Assembly: GCA_023382455.1 (NCBI GenBank)
Contig: JAHDVX010000004.1
Span: forward strand, 81,932 to 145,931
Source: Flavobacteriales bacterium
GTDB taxonomy: Bacteria > Bacteroidota > Bacteroidia > Flavobacteriales_F > PHOS-HE28
Length of the DNA: 64,000 nucleotides
Direction: 5' to 3'
In this document: in pieces, positions 50,821 to 59,519 of the stretch
Layout: each line of letters begins with the position of its first letter
Numbering within the stretch: the stretch's first letter is position 1
Notes under the pieces: generated by a model
What the model saw: only the letters and a program-made list of their open reading frames with translations
The model's database searches: none
Told to the model about the DNA's origin: nothing
Program-made: the position numbers and the translations under genes

Positions 50821-52974
50821 ATGATGATACGTCTACGCCGGTATCTCCTTCCCCAGGTCATCTTCCTGCTCGCCTCCATGGCGCTCAGCGCACAGGATGG
50901 CAGGACATTCCTACGGGATGCGGAGAAGTTGCATAAGGAAGGCCGGTTGGACGCGGCTTTGGAGCAGTACGGCTTCGCCCTGCGCGCCACCCCCGGCTAC
51001 GTGAAAGCCTTGCAAGGGCGCGCTTCGCTGTACTTGGACATGGGGCGCATGGCCGACCGCATGGCCGACCTCGAGGAAGTGGCCAAGCTGACGCCCAAGG
51101 ACGGGGCTAACCTCACACAGGCCGCAGTCGCTTGCCTGGATGCCAGGGAGCCGGGGAAGGCCAGGGGCTATGCGGATGCGGCATTGGCCCTTTCCGGCAG
51201 GAACATGGAGGCCCTTCAGACCAAGGTGCGCGCGTGCCTGGCCCTGAAGGACGTGCCTTGTGCCACCACCACTGCCGATGCCGCGCTTTCGCTGAAGGGA
51301 ACCACGGACACGTACTACCTGCACGCCCTGAGCCGTATGGCTTCCGGCGATTTCACCACGGCCGATGCGGACCTGGACAAGGTGTTGGAATGGAACCCGC
51401 TGTACGAAGCGGCCTACGTGGCCTCCGGTGAAGCACAATTGAACCTGCACAAGGAGTATCGAGGGGTGTCCATGCAGATCCGCGCCCTGGAGAAGGCCAT
51501 CAACCGCTGTACCCGTGGCTTGGAGCTCAACCCCGGCAGCACCGAACTGCTGATCGTGCGCAGCAAGGCCTTCGCCCTGCAGAAGGAATTTGCCAAGGCC
51601 ATCGACGATGTGAGCAAATGCGTGGCCCTGGGGCGCGAGGATTCCGTGGTGTACTTCCAGCGTGCCCTGTACTACCACGGCTTCGGCCAGGAGCAGAATG
51701 CCGTGAACGACCTGAACAAACTGCTGCTGCAGGACCCGGACAATGTGCGCTTCCTGTTGCTGCGTGCCGAATGCCGCGAGGCCAACCTGGACCTCGACGG
51801 CGCCGCCAACGACCTCAGCCTGGCCAGTAAGCTGATGAAGGCGGACGCGGCGTGGACAGCGGCGGACCTGAAGAGGGTGGAGGAGGCCAAGGAACGGGTC
51901 AAGGCGCGCGTATTCGAGATGAACCGCGAGGGGGATCCACCGTCCATCACGGTGCTGGAGCCCTTGCGCAAGGATGACGTGGTGCAGGTGAGCAGCGCCC
52001 TGGACCGCGTGAAGGTGAGCGGCCACATACGCGACAAGAGCCTGATCAAATCCATCCAGGTGCAGGGCATCAACGCAGACTTCGACCCCGATGACAGGTC
52101 GCCGGAGTTCCGCGCCACGGTGCCCCTGTCGGCCACGGCCAAGCAGATCGAAGTGCTGGCCGAGGATGTGTACGGCAACCGCAGTACGGTAACACTGAAC
52201 GTGCAACGCACCGAGGCTGAGCCGCCCGCGCTCGCTATTACACTTCCCGCCATGTCGGCCGACCGCGTGGCGGTGTTGCCCGCGGGAAAGAACGAGGTCT
52301 TCGTGGAAGGCCATGCCGAGGACCCCAGCGGTATCCGCTCCGTAATGGTGGACGGGAAGTTCGCCAGCTTCATCCCCGATACCACCTCCACCGATTTCAG
52401 CATCCGGCTGGACGTCACCGGCAAGGACCGCTTCACCGTCCGCGTGGAGGACAACTACGGCAACGCCACCGAGACGGCCTACATGGTGCAGCACGCTGCC
52501 CCCGTGGTGGCCGTAGCCAAGCCGGAGCCGGAACGAACGGCGGCATCCTCGCCCATGGGCACTACCTGGGTGGTGTACATCGAGAACGGCAACTACCGCA
52601 ACATGCCCGCTCTTACCAACCTCGGCATGGACAAGATGCGCAAATCCTTCGCCAAGTACCAGGCCCAGCGCACTATCGTGAAGAAGAACATGACCAAGAC
52701 CGAACTGGAGCGCTTCTTCAACATCGAACTGCGGGACCTGGTGCGGAAGGACAACGTGAATACCATCCTGGTATGGTACGAGGGGCATGGGCGAAGCCAA
52801 GGAGGAAAAGCCTATTGGGTGCCCGTGGATGGCAAGGCCGATGACATCTATTCCTTCTACAACTATGGCCCGCTCAAGGGCCTGTTGGAGAACTACAGCG
52901 AAAGCGTGAAGACAACGCTGGTGGTGAGCGATGCTGCCGGAACCGACCCCAGCTTTTACGAGCTGACCCGGTGA
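50821..52974 (+). CDS. Exported TPR and caspase-like protein with missing catalytic Cys
   Basis: A 717-residue protein with a signal peptide (PQVIFLLASMALSAQDG), tetratricopeptide repeats (about 25-345; LEQYGFALRATPGYVKALQG first), two beta-sandwich modules (about 370-560) and a C-terminal caspase-like domain (about 580-717). The His motif is present (LVWYEGHGRS near 655), followed by YWVPVDGKADDIYSF. At the Cys position the family has DAC followed by a Gly/Ser-rich turn; here it is SDAAGTD (about 703), so the nucleophile is Ala. The protein ends 10 residues later, before the usual small-subunit region. A MITE-like element begins 8 bp after the stop. It is probably a non-catalytic or decayed relative. 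Confidence 0.82.
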   Translation: MMIRLRRYLLPQVIFLLASMALSAQDGRTFLRDAEKLHKEGRLDAALEQYGFALRATPGYVKALQGRASLYLDMGRMADRMADLEEVAKLTPKDGANLTQAAVACLDAREPGKARGYADAALALSGRNMEALQTKVRACLALKDVPCATTTADAALSLKGTTDTYYLHALSRMASGDFTTADADLDKVLEWNPLYEAAYVASGEAQLNLHKEYRGVSMQIRALEKAINRCTRGLELNPGSTELLIVRSKAFALQKEFAKAIDDVSKCVALGREDSVVYFQRALYYHGFGQEQNAVNDLNKLLLQDPDNVRFLLLRAECREANLDLDGAANDLSLASKLMKADAAWTAADLKRVEEAKERVKARVFEMNREGDPPSITVLEPLRKDDVVQVSSALDRVKVSGHIRDKSLIKSIQVQGINADFDPDDRSPEFRATVPLSATAKQIEVLAEDVYGNRSTVTLNVQRTEAEPPALAITLPAMSADRVAVLPAGKNEVFVEGHAEDPSGIRSVMVDGKFASFIPDTTSTDFSIRLDVTGKDRFTVRVEDNYGNATETAYMVQHAAPVVAVAKPEPERTAASSPMGTTWVVYIENGNYRNMPALTNLGMDKMRKSFAKYQAQRTIVKKNMTKTELERFFNIELRDLVRKDNVNTILVWYEGHGRSQGGKAYWVPVDGKADDIYSFYNYGPLKGLLENYSESVKTTLVVSDAAGTDPSFYELTR

Positions 52975-52981
52975 TGGCCAT

Positions 52982-53163
52982 AGAGCCTGTTTGGGATCTC
53001 TTGCGGCATAGCCTCCGAGGCGGTTTTTTGCTCGGGCGATGCCGAAAAGGTTCGCGTAGCGGTGTCTACGGGAACCTTTTTCGGGGAAGTCCGGGCGGAA
53101 ATGCTTCATCCGTTTGCGGGAAGAGGCCGGAGGGCGCCTGCGAAGAGATTCCCAATAGGCTCT
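52982..53163. mobile_element. MITE-like element with IS5-type ends
   Basis: About 182 bp bounded by imperfect terminal inverted repeats: left AGAGCCTGTTTGGGATCTCT, right the complement of AGAGCCTATTGGGAATCTCT. An internal hairpin has arms CCGAAAAGGTTC and GGAACCTTTTTCGG with about 17 nt between. The GAGCCTGTTTGGGA end type is seen in IS5-family elements. No ORF longer than the downstream gene's extended frame lies within, and no clear target duplication is visible. Confidence 0.7.
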
Positions 53164-53171
53164 TACATTGC

Positions 53172-56100
53172 ATGGCCATGGGCGGCCTGCGCGGAAGATC
53201 TCTCCTCCTGCTAGCTGGAATCGGTCTGTCCTTCCCCGGCTTCGCCCAGCACTACTTCTTTGAGAACATCGCCGTGCGCGACGGCCTGCCGGCATCCAAG
53301 GTGTATGCTGAACTGCAGGACAGTTCAGGCTTGATCTGGATCGGTACCGAGGCCGGGCTGGCCAGCTACGACGGGTTGAAGGTGAAAGCCTATTCCGATG
53401 CCGACGGGCTTGCCACAAATGGGGCGCGGTGCCTCTTCCTCGATCGCGACCAGCGGCTCTGGGCCGGCCATTTGGGCGGGGGCATCAGTCTGGGGGAAGG
53501 AAACCGCTTCCGTACGGTGAAGTTGGCCGAAGGGCAATCCACGCATGACATCACCGGCATCGCCCAGGATGCTTCCGGAGCCATCTGGGTGGCCACCTTC
53601 GGGAGCGGTGCCATGCGCATCGCCGAGGTGACCACCGGAGGACCGGCCAAGGCCGAACGGTTCGGGGAGAAACAGGGCATCGGTGATCGGATCACCGGGA
53701 TCACCCGGCTCAATGACGGGAAACTGCTCTTCCTGGAAGCCCAAGGGGGCATGAAGATCTGGGACCTGGAGAAAGCGGCATTCATCGCTTACAATCCACG
53801 GGGCATGCCCACCTTGATGGGCATCACCTGCATTTTTCAGGACAGTCGCGACCGTCTTTGGGTAGGCACCCAAAACACGGGCGCGGTCTGCTTGGACATC
53901 AAGGAAGGCAAGGCCGTCACCTACGACATCTCCACGGCCATGCCGAGCAATTTCATCATGGCATTCGGGGAGGACGGCCAAGGCAATATCTGGGTGGGGA
54001 CCTGGGATAACGGATTGGCCCGGATCGAGCCAAACGGCATCCGGCGATTCAACATGGGCAACGGTACCCATAGCCAGCGCATGCGTTGCTTGGCCCGCGA
54101 CCGTGAGGGGAACATGCTCATTGGCACGCACGATGCCGGGCTGGAGATCTTCAAGGGCGACCGCTTCCGCTCCTTCACCGAAGCGGACCATCTGGTGGAC
54201 AAACAGGTCTGGGCCATCCTCAATACCCGCGAAGGCCATCTCTGGTTCGGCACCAACGGGGGCATCACCATCCTGTCCGCCGAACCGAACGGCATCTCCA
54301 CCGTGCGCCACCTCACCATGCAGGATGGCCAGCTCACCAGCAATCACGTACGGGCCTTGGTGGAGGATGCGGAAGGCCACGTGTGGATCGGAACCGAAGA
54401 TGGCGGCCTGTTCGATTTCAATCCCGGCAACTTCCGTCCGAGCTACAACATGGAAGTGGCCGGCAGCATCGCCGAGAACAAGGTGACCGCCTTGGCCACC
54501 GGTGCAACTGGGGAACTATGGGTGGGCACCATCAATGGCCTGGTACATGTGGAGCGCGGCAAGTTGCCGGTGCTGCTGCACGTGCCGGACGGCCTACCGG
54601 GTGAGCACGTCACCGCCCTCTATCGGGACCGGAAGGGCGCGGTTTGGGTAGGTGCCGCCGGTGCAGGCATCAGCCGTATCACGGATGGCAAGGCCGTACC
54701 CATCAAGCTGGCCTCGCCGATAAGCCCGACCAGCTTAACGGAGGATGCCCAAGGGCGGCTTTGGGTGGGTACCGAAGGCCAAGGTGTCCTGGTCCTTCAA
54801 AATGGTGCGTTGAAAGCCAACTACAATGTGGACGACGGATTGTCCAGCAACTCCATCCGTTCGCTGGCTTCCACCAAGGATGGCCATGTGTGGATCGGTA
54901 CCAGCCAAGGCTTGAGCGAGTGGCAGCCGGAACACGACCGCTTCGTACGGTACACCGAGCGCAGCGGCTTTACCGGCATCGAGGCCAAGCCCAACAGCGT
55001 GGCCGTTGACGACCAAGGCAACCTCTGGTTCGGCACGGCCAATGGGGCCATGAGCATTGCACCGCACTCCGATCCCGGAAAAGCGGTGCCGCCATTGGTG
55101 GCCATCCGTGGCCTGAAGGTGAACCTCGTTGACCGGCCTTTGGAGGAAGACCTTGAGCTCAGCCATGCCCAAAGCAACATCCGCATAGAGTTCGGCAGCG
55201 TGAGCCTGGATGACCCGCAGGCCGTGCGCTATCAATACTACCTCGATGGCCTCGACCAGGATTGGCAACCCCTGACCGAGGATGTGGACGTGCACTATCC
55301 CTCACTTCCCGCAGGCAATTACGTGTTCAAGGTGAAGGCCATGGGGATGACCGGCCTGTTCAGTACCCGGCCCGCTGAGCTGCACTTCACCATCCTCCCG
55401 CCCTGGTACCGCAGTTGGTGGTTCCTTTCCATCGTAGGCTTCGTACTGGTGAGTGGAACAGTGAGTTATGTGAAACTGCGCGAGCGTCAGCTCCGGATGC
55501 GCAATGTGGTGCTGGAGCGCAAGGTGGAGGAGCGCACGGCGGAGGTTCGTGCAAAGAGCGACGAGATCGCCGGCCAGAAGGTGCGTATCGAGGAACTGTT
55601 GCTCAACATCCTGCCCAAGGCGGTGAGCGATGAGCTGCGCGATACCGGCAAGGCCACCGCCAAGCGGTTCGATCATGTGACGGTGATGTTCACCGACATG
55701 AAAGGCTTCACCACCATGGCCGAGAAGATGACGCCGGAACAGCTGGTCGCCGAGTTGGATGAATGCTTCGTACGCTTCGATCGGATCACCGCCCGCTACG
55801 GCATTGAGAAGATCAAGACCATCGGCGATTCCTACATGAGCGCGTGCGGGCTGCCCATGCCGGTGAAGCACCACGCCTTGCGCGCCGTGATGGCGGCGCT
55901 CGACGTGCGCCAGGAGATGGTGCGGTGGCAGGCGGAAAGCAACGGCACGGGGAGGATGCCTTGGGTGCTTCGCATCGGCCTGCACTCCGGCCCCGTGGTG
56001 GCGGGGGTGGTGGGGAGGCGCAAATTCGCGTACGACATCTGGGGCGATACGGTGAACACCGCCAGCCGCATGGAAAGCAGCGGTGCACCCGGGGAGGTGA

Positions 56101-56309
56101 ACGTCAGCGGCACCACCCATGAATTGGTAAAGGACCATTTCGTCTGCGAGCACCGGGGCCAGGTCGAGGCCAAGAACAAGGGGCGCATCGATATGTACTT
56201 CATCCGGCGACTGAAGCCGGAATTCAGTGCAGATCCCGAAGGCACCACTCCCAACCAGCGGTTCCTGGAGGCCATGGGCCTGGAAAGGGAAACGATACTG
56301 GCGGGTTGA
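53172..56309 (+). CDS. Propeller-receptor adenylate cyclase (class III)
   Basis: A 1045-residue one-protein signalling receptor. After a signal peptide (LLLLAGIGLSFPGFAQ), regulator-propeller repeats with WIGT/WVGT motifs run from about 50 to 640. A Y_Y_Y beta domain (about 655-735), a single membrane helix (WYRSWWFLSIVGFVLVSG near 745), a coiled coil and a class III cyclase domain (about 830-1015) follow. The two metal Asp are in MFTDMKGFTT and TIGDSYM, the adenine-specifying Lys and Asp in IEKIKTIGD and AYDIWGD, and NTASRME closes the site. All catalytic residues are present, so periplasmic ligand sensing probably controls cytoplasmic cAMP. The ATG at 53172 (or 53178) is chosen because the extended frame lies in the MITE. 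Confidence 0.9.
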   Translation: MAMGGLRGRSLLLLAGIGLSFPGFAQHYFFENIAVRDGLPASKVYAELQDSSGLIWIGTEAGLASYDGLKVKAYSDADGLATNGARCLFLDRDQRLWAGHLGGGISLGEGNRFRTVKLAEGQSTHDITGIAQDASGAIWVATFGSGAMRIAEVTTGGPAKAERFGEKQGIGDRITGITRLNDGKLLFLEAQGGMKIWDLEKAAFIAYNPRGMPTLMGITCIFQDSRDRLWVGTQNTGAVCLDIKEGKAVTYDISTAMPSNFIMAFGEDGQGNIWVGTWDNGLARIEPNGIRRFNMGNGTHSQRMRCLARDREGNMLIGTHDAGLEIFKGDRFRSFTEADHLVDKQVWAILNTREGHLWFGTNGGITILSAEPNGISTVRHLTMQDGQLTSNHVRALVEDAEGHVWIGTEDGGLFDFNPGNFRPSYNMEVAGSIAENKVTALATGATGELWVGTINGLVHVERGKLPVLLHVPDGLPGEHVTALYRDRKGAVWVGAAGAGISRITDGKAVPIKLASPISPTSLTEDAQGRLWVGTEGQGVLVLQNGALKANYNVDDGLSSNSIRSLASTKDGHVWIGTSQGLSEWQPEHDRFVRYTERSGFTGIEAKPNSVAVDDQGNLWFGTANGAMSIAPHSDPGKAVPPLVAIRGLKVNLVDRPLEEDLELSHAQSNIRIEFGSVSLDDPQAVRYQYYLDGLDQDWQPLTEDVDVHYPSLPAGNYVFKVKAMGMTGLFSTRPAELHFTILPPWYRSWWFLSIVGFVLVSGTVSYVKLRERQLRMRNVVLERKVEERTAEVRAKSDEIAGQKVRIEELLLNILPKAVSDELRDTGKATAKRFDHVTVMFTDMKGFTTMAEKMTPEQLVAELDECFVRFDRITARYGIEKIKTIGDSYMSACGLPMPVKHHALRAVMAALDVRQEMVRWQAESNGTGRMPWVLRIGLHSGPVVAGVVGRRKFAYDIWGDTVNTASRMESSGAPGEVNVSGTTHELVKDHFVCEHRGQVEAKNKGRIDMYFIRRLKPEFSADPEGTTPNQRFLEAMGLERETILAG

Positions 56310-56536
56310 TCAAGCTTGCATCGAAAGTGCCGGGGGCCGTTCCGTCAGTAGGCCGGTGCCGCATTCGGTGCACGGCCTTATGCACTTGCCTTTTACCCCG
56401 CCAGGCATCATTGGACCGTTTGCAGAGTAGTCAAGTCATAAGCCGCGCTCCGCGGTACGCCAAGACCCGATCCTGCCGGAATATCGCTCCCAGGTGATAC
56501 GCACAAATCTTGAAAGGGCGGGCTTCACCAAGCGGG

Positions 56537-57322
56537 TCAGCGCTTCACGATCCGCCGGGTGATCATCCGGTCCGCGCCGTGCACGCGCAACAGATAGGCC
56601 CCCTTGCTCAGCGTGGTCATGTCCAGCGGAAAGCGCACCGTTCCCGAGGCAGCCGGGCGGTTCTCTTTCCAAACGACCTGGCCAGCGGAGTTCAATAATT
56701 CCAGCTGAAGGTCCTGCGCTTTGTGCAGGTCCAAGGCGATCATCGTGGTCTTGTCCACCGGGTTGGGTACCACGGCCAGGCCCGAATCACCGAACTCGCC
56801 GGCCACGACGCCGGTGGTGATGTCGCCATAGATGACGCCCGTCTCATCCACGCCGCCAAGGGCGAGGTAGTAATCCGCGTTGTTCAGGCCGGTCCACGTG
56901 TTGTTTACCAGGCTGAACTCCGCCGTTCCGGTCACCGGGATGGTCATCACCGTGTACTCCTGCCCGGCCACCCAGTTGGTGGGGATCCATTGCATGGGCG
57001 TCATGCCAAAGCCCACGAAGATCTGGTAGCGGTCGCCGCCATTGTCCTGCTCGCCGCCGCTGCGGCTGATGGGGATGTAGGTGCTGGACGGTTGCTCCTG
57101 TTGGATGGCTCCCAAGTGGGCTTCCGTGGAGGCATCCCACTTGATGGTGAACACCAGGCTGCTCACCATGCCGTCGAAGCTGGCGTTCGGACGCAGCTTC
57201 ACCTCAAGCTGACCGTTATCGCCGGCGCTCATGGTGATGTCCACCGTGGCGGCTTGCAAGGTGGCTACCGTGCCCAAGGCGGCTGCGAGGAGCAGGGGTT
57301 TGCGGAGGGACAGTGTGTTCAT
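56537..57322 (-). CDS. Secreted protein with T9SS sorting domain
   Basis: A 261-residue exported protein with a signal peptide (KPLLLAAALGTVATLQA), a beta domain (about 25-180; TVDITMSAGDNGQLEVKLRP start) with an SGGEQDNGGDRYQIF loop, and a C-terminal sorting domain beginning LAVVPNPVDKTTM near residue 183 and ending RMITRRIVKR. It is expected at the cell surface via T9SS. The function of the N-terminal domain is unknown. The 227 bp between its stop and the cyclase gene show no feature I can support. Confidence 0.85.
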   Translation of the reverse strand: MNTLSLRKPLLLAAALGTVATLQAATVDITMSAGDNGQLEVKLRPNASFDGMVSSLVFTIKWDASTEAHLGAIQQEQPSSTYIPISRSGGEQDNGGDRYQIFVGFGMTPMQWIPTNWVAGQEYTVMTIPVTGTAEFSLVNNTWTGLNNADYYLALGGVDETGVIYGDITTGVVAGEFGDSGLAVVPNPVDKTTMIALDLHKAQDLQLELLNSAGQVVWKENRPAASGTVRFPLDMTTLSKGAYLLRVHGADRMITRRIVKR

Positions 57323-57340
57323 CTTCCGGGGATTAACACG

Positions 57341-57371
57341 CAAATGTACAAGGCTGCCCACTGGGATGCAA
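57341..57371 (-). promoter_or_regulatory. Bacteroidota-type promoter
   Basis: On the minus strand TTG, 20 bp, then TACATTTG, fitting TTG-N19/20-TAnnTTTG. The -7 element ends 18 bp before the ATG of the T9SS gene at 57322, the same spacing as at the other T9SS gene's promoter (33214-33243). Confidence 0.62.
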
Positions 57372-57391
57372 CGTGATCCGGAGCGAGTTCT

Positions 57392-58054
57392 TCACAATCG
57401 CCCCAAAGGCCGATGCGGAGGCAGGGGATGGCCAAGGACAGCCCGGAATTCGGCGATCATCATGGCGGTTGCGCCCCACACCACTTCGCCGTTCACATTC
57501 CAGTAAAGGGCTTCGCGCATGGACCCGTCGAGACCCATGCGGAACGTCTTGCTGTGCAGGATGTCTTTGCGCAGGAGTTCGCTGACCGGGACATCAATCA
57601 GGGCGGCCACCTCGCGTGGGTCTGGCCGCAAGGGGCCTAGTTGCGGGGCCCAGGCCACCACGGGAGTCACCAGGGTGCGGCTCGGCGGGATGTGGATGCG
57701 GGTCAGTTCACCGAGCACCTCGAAGTCCTTGGTGTCCGCGCCGGTTTCCTCGGCAAATTCCCGCAAGGCGGTGGCTTGCAAGGAGGCATCGGAAGCTTCA
57801 CGCTTGCCGCCCGGAAAAGCCACTTGGCCACTGTGTACGCCCTTGTACACGGGCCTGCGCATGAGCAGGGTGTGGGTGGTGTCGCCCATGGGATGCACCA
57901 GGATCAGCACGGCGCTTTCGCGCGGCGGGGGTACCAAGGCGAGGGCCTGTTCGATACTGGGCCTCGGATATCCGCTCAAGTCCGCGAAGGCCGCATGGCC
58001 GGGCAGCGGGCGCAGAAGGGCGGTGCGCAGCGCGGATGCGGACAGGTCGGGCAT
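57392..58054 (-). CDS. NUDIX hydrolase, CoA pyrophosphatase-like
   Basis: A 220-residue NUDIX hydrolase. The NUDIX box is GGKREASDASLQATALREF continuing AEETGA (about residues 82-105), preceded by a CoA-pyrophosphatase-like GQVAFPGG. Members of this group split CoA or nucleoside diphosphate derivatives. The ATG overlaps the stop of the upstream TPR lipoprotein gene by 1 bp (TGATG), so the two are coupled. Confidence 0.88.
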   Translation of the reverse strand: MPDLSASALRTALLRPLPGHAAFADLSGYPRPSIEQALALVPPPRESAVLILVHPMGDTTHTLLMRRPVYKGVHSGQVAFPGGKREASDASLQATALREFAEETGADTKDFEVLGELTRIHIPPSRTLVTPVVAWAPQLGPLRPDPREVAALIDVPVSELLRKDILHSKTFRMGLDGSMREALYWNVNGEVVWGATAMMIAEFRAVLGHPLPPHRPLGRL

Positions 58055-58536
58055 CAGGGGGCAAGTGCCTTGGCCAATTGCGCGGCCTGCTGGCGGTAGG
58101 TGTGCGGCTTGGCCGCGATCTCCCGGGCTTTCCAGCCGGCCCGGGCCGTATCACCCTCGCACAGCCAGCACAACGTGTTGTACCAGTCCACCTGGTCGCT
58201 GTACATGCGGTCGCGGGAGTTCTCCAGGAAATCCAGGTGCATCTCCGCCTTGTAGGGGTCGCCTTCCGCCAACAGCACGTTGACCAGGTAGATGCGCGCT
58301 GCGGCGTTGCGCGGGTCGCGATCCACCACCCGCTGCAGCCCGGGCATGGCTTCGGCGTATTGCCCTTTGGCATACAGGGCCATCGCATCCAGGAACTCGC
58401 CGTTGAGCTTGTTGCGGGCCCGTTGGCTTACGAGGTCCGGGTACGGGGTGAAAAAACGGTTGCAAAGCCGTTCGTGGCTGGAGGAACTGCAGGAAGTGAT
58501 CAACACGGCGAGGACCGCTGCGGCGAGGGAGCGCAT
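58054..58536 (-). CDS. Tetratricopeptide lipoprotein
   Basis: A 160-residue lipoprotein. Lipobox LITSCSSSS (Cys16) follows a short hydrophobic signal, and the mature part holds TPR-like helices (FLDAMALYAKGQYAEAMPGL near 48, ARIYLVNVLLAEGDPYKAEM near 80). No enzymatic domain. The partner is unknown; it is translationally coupled to the NUDIX gene. Confidence 0.8.
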   Translation of the reverse strand: MRSLAAAVLAVLITSCSSSSHERLCNRFFTPYPDLVSQRARNKLNGEFLDAMALYAKGQYAEAMPGLQRVVDRDPRNAAARIYLVNVLLAEGDPYKAEMHLDFLENSRDRMYSDQVDWYNTLCWLCEGDTARAGWKAREIAAKPHTYRQQAAQLAKALAP

Positions 58537-58577
58537 GGGGTGCAAGTTACCGCTCCTGGTCCGGGTTCAGGGCATCA

Positions 58578-59519
58578 TCATCGCCGCAGCCCCAGGAGCC
58601 ATCGACCGGTGGGACCATCCCCGGCCACGGTCCGCGCATTGAGCAGCACAAAGCCGCCCCGGCCCACCACATGGTCCGCCGGCACGAAGCCCCAGTAGCG
58701 CGAATCGGAGCTGTGGTCGCGGCTGTCGCCGAGCACGAAGAAGTAGTCCTGCCGGATCACATAGCGGTCGGCCTTGTCCCCGTTGATCTGCAGCTCCCGG
58801 TCGGCCACGGAGACCCGGTTGTGCTCATACCGGCTGATTATCCGGTCGTAGATGGTCAGGTTGTGCAACGTCAGGTTCACCGTATCGTTCCTGGCCGGCA
58901 CGTGCAGCGGTCCGTAGTTGTCGTTGTTCCACCGGAAGTTGGGGCCGAAAGGGAAGAGGTTGCCGGCCCCGGCCCGCGTACTGCCGCGGGGGGCGACATC
59001 GGCCACGCCCGGCTGCTGCTCCAGTTTCTTGGCCAGTTCCGCGTTCAGCGGAAGGTCCAGCAGGGTGTGGCCAGGCAACACGAAGTCCTCCGGAAGCCCG
59101 AGATCATGGAGCAGGCCGGCCGAGCCGGTATCACTGGTCAGGCGCACTTTCCAGCGGGCGGTTTCGAGCGGGCTGCGCGGTACCCGTTTGCCGTTGACAA
59201 TGAGCTGACCGTCGCGCAATTCCACTTCATCGCCGGGCATGCCCGCAATGCGTTTCACCAGCAGCTGACGCCGGGCCATGGGGCGGTCATCCTGCAAGGG
59301 GTCGTGGAACACCATGATGTCGCCCCGATGCAACCCGGTCCACAAGGGCCAGCGCTCCACGCCGACCAGGTCGCCTGGGAGCAATGTGGCGTACATGCTC
59401 GTGCTGCGCACGGTGACCCAGCGCATAACCAGCACATGCACTACCAAAAGCAGCGCGACAGCGATCAGGAAGGCTTTGCCCCATTCGGGGATCCGGCCCC
59501 AAACGGACAAGGGTCTCAT
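58578..59519 (-). CDS. lepB: Signal peptidase I (shorter paralogue)
   Basis: A 313-residue membrane peptidase removing signal peptides. It has one N-terminal helix (AFLIAVALLLVVHVLVMR), the nucleophile Ser in RSTSMYATLLPGDLV near residue 40, the general-base Lys in LLVKRIAGMPGDEV near 87, and the C-terminal FVLGDSRDHSSDSRYWG signature. It overlaps the longer lepB upstream by 4 bp, so two signal peptidases are made from one message. Confidence 0.92.
   Translation of the reverse strand: MRPLSVWGRIPEWGKAFLIAVALLLVVHVLVMRWVTVRSTSMYATLLPGDLVGVERWPLWTGLHRGDIMVFHDPLQDDRPMARRQLLVKRIAGMPGDEVELRDGQLIVNGKRVPRSPLETARWKVRLTSDTGSAGLLHDLGLPEDFVLPGHTLLDLPLNAELAKKLEQQPGVADVAPRGSTRAGAGNLFPFGPNFRWNNDNYGPLHVPARNDTVNLTLHNLTIYDRIISRYEHNRVSVADRELQINGDKADRYVIRQDYFFVLGDSRDHSSDSRYWGFVPADHVVGRGGFVLLNARTVAGDGPTGRWLLGLRR

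Noticed and set aside
52971-53171. N-terminal extension of the cyclase through the MITE-like element
   Set aside because: It has no signal peptide and is encoded by mobile-element DNA; the signal peptide begins after the ATG at 53172.
50911-53418. 835-codon minus-strand open frame over the caspase-like gene
   Set aside because: Antisense to TPR and caspase-like domains, His/Val/Gln-rich, no recognisable domain.
50821-56309. Caspase plus cyclase as a CBASS-like antiphage system
   Set aside because: The cyclase is a class III adenylate cyclase with a periplasmic sensor, not a CD-NTase; the caspase-like protein has a signal peptide and no Cys, and no effector or regulatory CBASS genes are present.
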